A stretch of 64,000 nt of DNA. Origin: Archangium violaceum. GTDB lineage: Bacteria; Myxococcota; Myxococcia; Myxococcales; Myxococcaceae. How positions within the stretch are numbered: position 1 is the stretch's first letter; every line of letters begins with the position of its first letter. The position numbers and the translations under genes are program-made. The notes below the pieces were generated by a model. That model was given only the letters and a program-made list of their open reading frames with translations, searched no databases and was not told where the DNA came from. Shown piece after piece: positions 57,884 through 64,000 of the stretch. The DNA lies in contig NZ_CP069338.1 in assembly GCF_016859125.1 (NCBI RefSeq), positions 1,922,001 through 1,986,000 on the forward strand, written 5' to 3'.

Positions 57884-58707
57884 TGACCCGGCCCCTGTAC
57901 GACCTGTACGACACACAAGAAGCGATTGGTAAGCAATGGAGTGAGCATCCCTCTCCCGAGCAGAGACAGCTCCTCGCGTTGGCCAGGGATGCGCTCCTCT
58001 TCGTTTACGCGACTGGCCAACCCTATCGCTTCGGGGACTTCCACAAGGGCCTCGAGTCTGTCGCTCATCCTCCACCCGGCACCTTCGAACAACCTCGAAA
58101 TGAATTCGCGAGCCTCGAGGAAGGACTGAACAGCACCAGAGCGTTCCTCACGAAGCTTCGCGACGAGGCCAATTCCGCCAAAGAGAAGGAAGTGCTCCAG
58201 GTCATTCTGGACATACTCCGCTTCATCTCCTCGACTGGGCAGCACGGAGCGTTCAGTGAATACCTGGAGCACCTCGCCGCGGATGCGCCTCCGTATGCCA
58301 TTGCCTCTTTCGATACGAAGGAGGCGGCGGAAGCCTGGCTCAAACGTCAGCCCATTCCTCCCGATTCCGCCAACGTGCTGATCGCGGACACCTATCACTA
58401 CGTCATCCATGACGAGAGGACGGGCAAAATCCGCCTGCCGCGCATCCGCGACCTCGAATACTACCTCGCCGAGCTCAAGCAAGAGGAGCCGCCCGTCGCC
58501 ACCGCCTCCTTCGCCACTCGCGAGGAAGCAGAGGCATGGCTGAAGGCACAACCCAAGCCCGCCAGACGGGCGTGGGTGTCGATCTCTGGTGAATTCTACC
58601 TCGCGGTGTATCACCCCAACATCAATCACCGCGCCCTCTACCCTCTCTCCATGGCCGAGGGCTACGAGGTGGAGTCCGACGAGCCGCAGGAGCCTGGAGA
58701 CAGCTGA
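57880..58707 (+). CDS. Soluble partner protein of the lipoprotein (possible immunity protein)
   Basis: A 275-residue acidic, cytoplasmic-looking protein. The N-terminal half is helical (PSPEQRQLLALARDALLFVY, KEVLQVILDILRFISSTGQH). The C-terminal half holds two related units: PYAIASFDTKEAAEAWLKRQ followed by ANVLIADTYHYVIHDE, and PVATASFATREEAEAWLKAQ followed by AWVSISGEFYLAVYHP. It is thus an internal duplication of a small alpha/beta domain. It has no signal and no known catalytic motif. Translational coupling with the lipoprotein suggests that they act together, plausibly as immunity protein. Confidence 0.65.
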   Translation: MMTRPLYDLYDTQEAIGKQWSEHPSPEQRQLLALARDALLFVYATGQPYRFGDFHKGLESVAHPPPGTFEQPRNEFASLEEGLNSTRAFLTKLRDEANSAKEKEVLQVILDILRFISSTGQHGAFSEYLEHLAADAPPYAIASFDTKEAAEAWLKRQPIPPDSANVLIADTYHYVIHDERTGKIRLPRIRDLEYYLAELKQEEPPVATASFATREEAEAWLKAQPKPARRAWVSISGEFYLAVYHPNINHRALYPLSMAEGYEVESDEPQEPGDS

Positions 58708-59147
58708 CGGAATACCGTGGGGCCGTGACTCCGGGTATTGGCTCGGACCACTGCGGTGCCGTGCTGGACGACACGGGGCTCCGTGAGCGAACTCCCGCTA
58801 GAGTGGAGCTCGCATGTCCCATCTGCTTCCCACCGAGTCCGCACGCCCCTCCTCCGGCCCCACCCCTCCTATTTCCCGGATGTCTGGTCACCGGATTCCG
58901 AGGGCGTGCGGGCCATGGCGCGCCGCCCGATGGCCTATGCCGGGCTGGAAGCCTTCGACGTCAACACACGGCGTCCGTGGGTGGAATTGGATTCTCCCTG
59001 CGCGCGTCGGCCCATCGTGATCAGCGAGATCGGAGCATCGTGATCACCGGGATCGGCCATCGTGATCAGCGGGCCTTTGGGTCCGAGGACTACACAGCGA
59101 GGAGGCACTGGCCATGTTCGGCTTTGTCGGCGGGCACTCGATATGGG
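58708..59147. other. Intergenic region with 22-23-bp tandem repeats
   Basis: No reliable gene. A protein-like stretch (HPSYFPDVWSPDSEGVRAMA, about 58860-58920) may be a remnant. At 59013-59075 a unit starting CATCGTGATCA occurs three times (starts 59013, 59036 and 59058), with small differences. Confidence 0.4.
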
Positions 59148-60038
59148 CTAGAGCGCGTCGATCCAGGCCGTCACCACCGCGTTCACCTCGGCGTGTCGGT
59201 CCAGCATGATCCAGTGCCCCGCCTGGCCCCAGACATCCACCTTGGATTTGGGCTGCGAGAACCACGGACGCATGCGCTCGGCCTGCGCCGGGTCTCGGCA
59301 CAGGTGGTAGACAGGCACCGTGAGGCTCCGGCAGAAATCCCCGCTGGCCGCGCCCACCCCGACTTGCCCAGCCCCCAGGAACAGTGGGCCGAAGGATTCC
59401 CGCACCACGTGCGCCGGCGTGCCCTGCGCGCGCCGCGCGTGCCAGCGCTTGTAGCCGGGGTCGCTGGCCGGGTCGTAGAAGCCCTGGAACAAGGCCGGTG
59501 CGACGACGCCGGGGTCGCCAGCGACCAGTTCGGCTACCGTCTTCTGGAACAGCGGCGTGAGCTCGTCCGAGAACCCCAGCGAGCCATCGACGGACACCAC
59601 GGCGCTCACCAGGTCGGGCCGCTGAGCGGCAAGGCGGGCGGCGATCTGCGCCCCCATCGAATGCCCCATGAGGATGAACGTCTGGCCCGGGTATTTGCTC
59701 GAAATCAGCGACTCGATATCCGCTACGTAGTCGGCAGGCGCATACGCGCCCGGGCGCATGACCTCGGAGCGGCCATGCCCGCGCAGGTCGACGGCGACCA
59801 CGCGGTACCTGCTTTCCAGCGCGGGCAACTGCCAGCTCCAATCGTGGGAGTCGCAGGTCCACCCATGCAGGAGCATGACGTTCTTGCCAGTGGCGGTGCC
59901 CGTCTCCGTGTAGAAAAGCCGGGCGACCGCCGGGGTTGCCGCGTTCGCGCCGCCGCGGCCCGCACTCACGGCGGCCGCCGTCAAGCCGGCCATCGCCAGC
60001 AGGCTGCGCCGGGACAGCTCTGTTTGTCTCGTCTCCAT
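59148..60038 (-). CDS. Tat-exported alpha/beta hydrolase
   Basis: A 296-residue hydrolase. The N-terminus METRQTELSRRSLLAMAGLT has the twin-arginine motif S-R-R-S-L-L, followed by a hydrophobic region and an A-N-A-A cleavage site. The domain has VMLLHGWTCDSHDW (oxyanion), VDLRGHGRSE, nucleophile FILMGHSMGAQIAARL, and catalytic His in WGQAGHWIMLD. A folded, periplasmic esterase or haloperoxidase-like hydrolase. ATG 60038 follows GAGG 8 bp upstream; the frame extends to 60089 but the Tat motif marks the start. Single gene. Confidence 0.87.
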   Translation of the reverse strand: METRQTELSRRSLLAMAGLTAAAVSAGRGGANAATPAVARLFYTETGTATGKNVMLLHGWTCDSHDWSWQLPALESRYRVVAVDLRGHGRSEVMRPGAYAPADYVADIESLISSKYPGQTFILMGHSMGAQIAARLAAQRPDLVSAVVSVDGSLGFSDELTPLFQKTVAELVAGDPGVVAPALFQGFYDPASDPGYKRWHARRAQGTPAHVVRESFGPLFLGAGQVGVGAASGDFCRSLTVPVYHLCRDPAQAERMRPWFSQPKSKVDVWGQAGHWIMLDRHAEVNAVVTAWIDAL

Positions 60039-60230
60039 CGTGGATCCTCTGTTGGGGCGGGCACTGCGAAGCTCGAAAGCTCGCCGCACCCGCGGGGATG
60101 ATCGACTGTCCTCACGCGGTTGAGGCCGCCGAAAAAGTTCAGGAGCGGCTCCGCCGTCGCTTTGCCGCTTTGAGCCATTCGCTGCTCCGGATGGGGTATC
60201 CGAAATTGCAAGAGCACCTGCTTGAGAAGA

Positions 60231-60521
60231 CTATTGTGCTGCCCCGGCTTCAAGTCGGGCCGAGCAGTCGATCGCGAACGCGATTTGCTCTTCGTGGAAG
60301 GCGCTGCCTGCGAGGTGGAAGTCTATACAATGTCCGCTGTTGGAGACGAATCCGGCAAGCAGCGAATATCCACCGCAATCGAAATAGGCCGACGTGAAGC
60401 CGCCGCCGTGGATCGCGACGATCAGGGGGGGGGGACGGTCCCGATCGACAGCCCGCGAAGCAGCTTTCTTTCTTCCAGTGATCTTGTAATCGCCTACGTC
60501 GATCCGGATTTCTTCGCTCAT
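60231..60521 (-). pseudogene. N-terminal fragment of an alpha/beta hydrolase
   Basis: A GAGGAG site precedes ATG 60521; the frame reads MSEEIRIDVGDYKITGRKKA and PPPLIVAIHGGGFTSAYFDC. The H-G-G-G is the oxyanion motif. The coherence fades soon after (GGYSLLAGFVSN...), no nucleophile elbow is present, and the frame ends at 60231. A run of ten C (plus-strand G, 60425-60434) lies in the Pro-Pro-Pro codons just before the motif. Confidence 0.5.
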
Positions 60522-61127
60522 CAGCAGCTCCTCAACCATCGATGCATAGGAGATATATTCAGTCGCCGGTCAGTCTGCCAAACAATCAGGTGATCGGACC
60601 AGCCGTCCTGCAATCAGTTGGGGGCGCAAGCCGTGAGGGGGCAGCACCCACGCATAGGGCGAATAGAAGGCCTGTGAGCAGTCCGCGTGGGTCGTTCCAG
60701 GTGCTCCAATGAAAGAGCAGTGTTTCAGTGTCTGATAATCTTATCGGGCAGAACTTCCACACCGTACACGGGTGATAGGGCAGCAACGGCCAGGACCGCG
60801 CCGAGGGCCGCCGGCGCGGTTTCCACCCTCACGCCACGCCATGACTCAGCCCTCCTCGTGGATGAGCTCCCTCAAGCAGGAGCGGAGGAGGCGAGCGCGA
60901 GGCTTGAGGTAGCGGCCAGGAAGGAGCGGATGCGTCCTCGTCGCGGGGCGGTGGGCAGACTGCGTGAGGCCAGGGGCCTCACCGCAGGGGGGCAGAGTTG
61001 CTGTCGCCGAGGGGGTCAATCTTCCTGTCGCCTGACAACCTTCGGATGAAGTCCGCCCATCCAGCAGCGTGCAGGAGAGGAGGAGCCCCCATGGCCCCGG
61101 TCTCGGACGAAGTGAAGAAGCACGGCG
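60522..61127. other. Intergenic region with two repeat-end fragments
   Basis: No gene is visible in these 606 bp. At 60651-60680 the sequence matches the GCATAGGG...GGCCTGT end of the repeat (as in the copy at 62749). At about 60868-60945 it matches the other end in opposite orientation (CAAGCAGGAGCGGAGGAGGC). The two fragments are not parts of one copy. Confidence 0.45.
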
Positions 61128-62333
61128 CTAGAGCGGGAGCAGGTTCCCCTCGCAGGTGCCACCGTTGTTGTTGCTGGAGGTCAAGTTCGGGCAGGTGGTC
61201 GAGTTCCAGATGACCCCGCTCACGTTGGAGCCGCTCAGGTTGACGAAGCTCAGGTCGGCGAAGCTCAGGTTGGAATCCTCGAAGCTGGTGGCCGCATCCG
61301 CCACGGACTGCTTCAGCCGCACCGAGGACAGCTGGGCCCGCTCGAACCGGGCGCCGAGCAGCGAGCTCTTCTCCATGTACGCCCCGCTCAGGTTGACGTC
61401 CGCGAAGAGCCCCTGGTCCAGCACGCCCTCAAGCAGGTTGGCCTGCACCAGGCTGGCACCGCTCAGGTTGGCGCCCGTCCAGTTGACGCGCGGGAGGAAG
61501 GCGTTATCAATCCGGGTGCACCGCGACGCATCGAAGCAGGACAGATCAGCCTGCTCCATGATGATGCCGACCCACTTGATGTTGCGCAGGTCCGCGCCCC
61601 GCAGATCCGCCCCGGTCAGGTTGGTGTCCTCGCCCTCGACGCCCTGCAGGTTCGCCAGGCTCAGGTTCGCTCCCGCCATCTGGCTGTCGGCGATCTTCGC
61701 GTTGCTGAAATCGATACCGCTCAGGTTGGCGTCGATCAACACCATCTCCTCCGCGGAGATGCGGCTCAGGTTGGCGCCCCGCAGGTCCGCCCCGGTGAAG
61801 TCGGCGTCGGTGATGGAGACACCCGACAGGTTGGCGCCCCGCAGGTCCGCCTGGGAAAGGATGATGTCCGTGAAGCTGGAGAGCCGGAAGTCGGCCCCTC
61901 GGAAGTCGACCGAGGCGAAGGTCGACTCCGACAAATTGGCTTCCAGCAGGCTCGCCTGGGTCATGACGGCGCCTGTCAGGTCGGCGTAGCTCAGGTTGGC
62001 CTTGAAGAGATCGGCCTGGTCGAAGTTCGCGTCGAGAGCGGTCGCGAACGACAGGTTCGCCTCACGGAGATTGGCGTTGGCCAGGATCGACCCATCGAGC
62101 TTGGCGAGTGACAGCTTGGCCTTGAAGAAGTTGGCGCCCGTGAAGTCGATGTTGCTCAGATCCGCGCCAGTCAGGTCGCACAGCTGCAGGTCCACGCCGG
62201 GCCCACGCGCCGAGCAGTCCTGCAATGCCTGGGATTGGACGGCCAGGGCGGGCAGCCCTGCCTCTTCCATCGGACCACAAGCACTCCAAACCGAGGCGCC
62301 AACGAGGGCTACGGATACCAGCGTCTGCTTCAT
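61128..62333 (-). CDS. Pentapeptide-repeat lipoprotein
   Basis: A 401-residue protein. The N-terminus MKQTLVSVALVGASVWSAC is a lipoprotein signal peptide with the Cys at about 19. From residue 45 to near the C-terminus it is made of A-(D/N)-L-x-x pentapeptides (LCDLTGADLSNIDFTGANFF, NANLREANLSFATALDANFD, ADLRGANLSGVSITDADFTG), about 60 units, predicted to form a right-handed quadrilateral beta-helix. A C-terminal stretch with two Cys (TTCPNLTSSNNNGGTCEG) closes the fold. Such proteins in myxobacteria are surface or periplasmic; function is not defined. ATG 62333 is used because it starts the signal peptide; an earlier ATG at 62366 is in frame. Confidence 0.9.
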   Translation of the reverse strand: MKQTLVSVALVGASVWSACGPMEEAGLPALAVQSQALQDCSARGPGVDLQLCDLTGADLSNIDFTGANFFKAKLSLAKLDGSILANANLREANLSFATALDANFDQADLFKANLSYADLTGAVMTQASLLEANLSESTFASVDFRGADFRLSSFTDIILSQADLRGANLSGVSITDADFTGADLRGANLSRISAEEMVLIDANLSGIDFSNAKIADSQMAGANLSLANLQGVEGEDTNLTGADLRGADLRNIKWVGIIMEQADLSCFDASRCTRIDNAFLPRVNWTGANLSGASLVQANLLEGVLDQGLFADVNLSGAYMEKSSLLGARFERAQLSSVRLKQSVADAATSFEDSNLSFADLSFVNLSGSNVSGVIWNSTTCPNLTSSNNNGGTCEGNLLPL

Positions 62334-62748
62334 GATCTTCCCTTTCTCACGCACAGCGGCCCTCAAGGGCCGGTAACCCAGAACACGAGTCGATGATCAA
62401 AACACACAGGTCGAAGCCGACAGCTTCCCTGCCATCAGGAAACGGAGCCACCGCGCCCCAAGCCAGACCGTTGCGTTCGGCTCACCGCAATCACGGACAT
62501 GGAAGGCAATTCGTGACCCATCGATGCCTATTGGCGTACAGGTATTCACAGGATGAACGATCGCCACGCGGTGGCGTACCAGCTCTCTACGAGATGCCGG
62601 ACAGATTCATAGCAGCAGTCTTCTTGGGGCTCAATGTATATTCGGTTATTTACCGTTTTTCTTGGGATGCCAGCTTCACTCCCCGGAGCGGGAGTTGGAG
62701 CCCGGGTCGCCCGGGGCCACGACGCGCTCGACGCGCTCCAAGGCCGCG

Positions 62749-63229
62749 GCTCCCCCAAGCAGCAGGAGCGGAGGAGGCGGGCGCGGGGCTTGAGGCGCGG
62801 CCAGGAAGGAGCGGATGAAGGAGACGACGCCGCGAGTGGATTGGGCAGGGTTGCGCAGGAGGACGTTCGACTTCGACGTGTTCGTCTGCGTGAGGTGTGG
62901 AGGCAGGCGGCGGGTGCTGGCGTATGTGAAGGGAGGGGTGGAGTGCGAGCGATTCTGGAGCACCTGGGCCTGGCCCCGGCAGGTGCGAGGCTGGCCCCGG
63001 CGCGAGGGCCCCCCCAGACCGCGTGGTGTTGAGGCTCGAGTCGCCCCAGCCAAGAGAGCCAGGCCCCTGCCGCGCACCTCATGGGAGGGCGGCCTGGGCA
63101 GGCGTGTACCCCAAGGAGCTGCGCGGCTTCTCCACCCGCCTGGCGCACTGCTCGGGCGGCCCCCGTCAGCGGCCCTCCTCGGCCCCTGCTGTCCAGCCCT
63201 CTCAACAGGCCTTCTCTTCGCCCTATGCG
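62749..63229 (+). mobile_element. IS91-like tail repeat, inverted copy (481 bp)
   Basis: Opposite orientation to the other copies: it starts GCTCCCCCAAGCAG and ends near CCCTATGC, so both ends are conserved. The plus strand encodes PRVDWAGLRRRTFDFDVFVC, VRCGGRRRVLAYVKGG and, after a frameshift, VRAILEHLGLAPAGARLAPA with a stop just after 63027. The zinc ribbon (C-V-R-C) is intact. It is more diverged than copies A-C. The gap from the pentapeptide gene (62334-62748) holds no gene; about 62610-62670 is AT-rich. Confidence 0.7.
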
Positions 63230-63641
63230 TCAGCTTGGGCCGGTGGGCATTGGAGGAACGACAGGAGGTTCCTGCCACTGGGTCATTGGCGGCAGCGGGA
63301 GTGCCAACCGCGCCTGGACCGCCTGGCCACCGCCGGGCCCCGTCCCCCTCGGAGCCATCCACATCCCGGGGAAGACCTCGGTCGATGTCACCGGGTGGTC
63401 CGTACAGACCTACTCGTCCAGCTACAACCTCGGGAGCGCGCAGGTCACGGTCACGGACAACGGACAGCCCGCTCCGGTCACCGTGACGCAGTTGCTCGCG
63501 AATTATGGCTCCGCCTACGCCATCCGCTTCAACCCACAGGGATGGACCACACAGGCTGGCCATACCTATGCGGTGACCATCACCGCGCCGGGATTGACCA
63601 ACCCCATCCGCTACACCGTGCAGCCGGTGAACTGCCCCTAG
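63230..63641 (+). pseudogene. 5'-truncated secreted protein
   Basis: Directly after the repeat end a frame encodes SANRAWTAWPPPGPVPLGAI, then a beta-rich domain (SVDVTGWSVQTYSSSYNLGS, AQVTVTDNGQPAPVTVTQLL, AIRFNPQGWTTQAGHTYAVT) ending in VQPVNC-P at 63641. This domain resembles the C-terminal part of secreted CAP-like proteins and peptidases of myxobacteria. No signal peptide or start can be found; the 5' part was lost at the repeat boundary. Confidence 0.55.
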
Positions 63642-63738
63642 GAGCGTGTCGGAGAACCCCACCGCAGAGGGAGGGGAAGAGGGGTGACGCCCCAGGTGGT
63701 CCTTCAGGGCAGCGGCGAGTTCTGGTTGAAACTGGAGG

Positions 63739-64000
63739 GTGAGCACCAGCGAGACGAAGAAGCCCGAGCAGAGCGTGCTGTTGGATGTGCCCGAGGCCCA
63801 GAAGCCGCAGCGGCAGGAGGAGACGAAGAGCGCCACGCGCTTCAACTCGCCGCGGCCGTTCCGGGAGTGGCAGCCGGACCAGGGGCAGCTGCTGCCGCAG
63901 TACGCGAGGGAGGTCCATGAGGTACGGGCGGATGGAGGAGGCCATGAAGAAGCTGGACGAGCAGGTGGACAAACTGCTGGCGGAGGCCGAGGCATTGGAT
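63739..64000 (+). mobile_element. IS1182-family transposase remnant (continues beyond window)
   Basis: GTG 63739, with GGAGG just before it, begins a frame encoding a polar N-terminus, then ATRFNSPRPFREWQPDQGQL and LPQYAREV. The R-x-W-x-P-D-Q-x-x-L-L-P pattern is the N-terminus of IS1182 transposases. At about 63917 the frame changes to MRYGRMEEAMKKLDEQVDKL then LAEAEALD, which fits the central helical insertion of the same family, so the region between has been deleted. The element runs past the window end. Confidence 0.55.

Noticed and set aside
59013-59075. Possible CRISPR array
   Set aside because: Units are directly adjacent without spacers and only three in number; no cas gene nearby.
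58725-60101. 458-codon plus-strand frame opposite the Tat hydrolase
   Set aside because: Low-complexity His/Arg/Gly translation; the minus strand has a Tat signal and complete hydrolase motifs.

Overview
The window is very GC-rich DNA from a myxobacterium, most likely the Cystobacter/Archangium group. The evidence is codon usage, a C7-cyclitol locus, lipoproteins of a recognisable myxobacterial style, tandem pilin-like and pentapeptide-repeat proteins, and heavy insertion-sequence debris. It looks like an accessory chromosome region: many short transcription units, at least fifteen broken genes, and two blocks that look like specialised metabolism. Taxonomy is inferred from content only; no rRNA gene is present.

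Layout. 0-9.7 kb: ordinary genes (2OG-oxygenase-like protein, membrane mannosyltransferase-like protein, HutD, periplasmic trehalase, MFS exporter, XRE regulator, Nudix hydrolase) with two frameshifted genes. 10.0-18.2 kb: eight tightly coupled genes beginning with a sedoheptulose-7-phosphate cyclase (2-epi-5-epi-valiolone synthase type), then a ROK kinase, two dehydrogenases, a trehalose-synthase-like glycosyltransferase, a TIM-barrel isomerase, a HAD phosphatase and an NDP-sugar epimerase. A second dehydrogenase and a broken MFS exporter follow on the other strand. They look like a pathway to a glycosylated C7 cyclitol. 20.6-21.6 and 24.3-26.6 kb: graveyards of transposase and gene fragments, enclosing an ArsR-AHSA1-DoxX-DUF1801 operon. 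26.9-41.3 kb: HflX, two LysR-controlled divergent loci (nitroreductase; NmrA/DUF1857/hydrolase genes that look imported), hydrolases, a phosphotransferase and a TetR-controlled hydrolase.

42.0-43.3 kb: an intact IS3-family element with inverted repeats and a 4-bp target duplication, inserted in an already truncated thrombospondin-type-3 gene. 45.0-55.5 kb: the most unusual block. A seven-gene minus-strand operon encodes an 82-residue peptide, a radical SAM/SPASM protein, a GNAT acetyltransferase, an aldo/keto reductase, a fusion of a phosphotriesterase-type amidohydrolase to a lysine 2,3-aminomutase, a pre-ATP-grasp peptide ligase and a predicted di-iron protein. It converges on a plus-strand GNAT, gamma-glutamyltransferase and histone-deacetylase-type hydrolase. 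A 10-bp perfect hairpin separates the peptide gene from its enzymes, and two palindromes sharing one half-site lie upstream. I infer a ribosomal-peptide or peptide-ligation pathway using a beta-amino acid; the product is unknown.

56-64 kb: a truncated tRNA/tmRNA-like 3' end, a lipoprotein/partner pair, a Tat-exported hydrolase, a pentapeptide lipoprotein and more fragments. Running through the second half is a repeat of exactly 490 bp (copies at 36694, 41471 and 56348, an older 455-bp copy at 30050, and an inverted 481-bp copy at 62749). It carries only the zinc-finger tail of an IS91-like transposase and has fixed ends; several copies abut genes that have lost their 5' ends.
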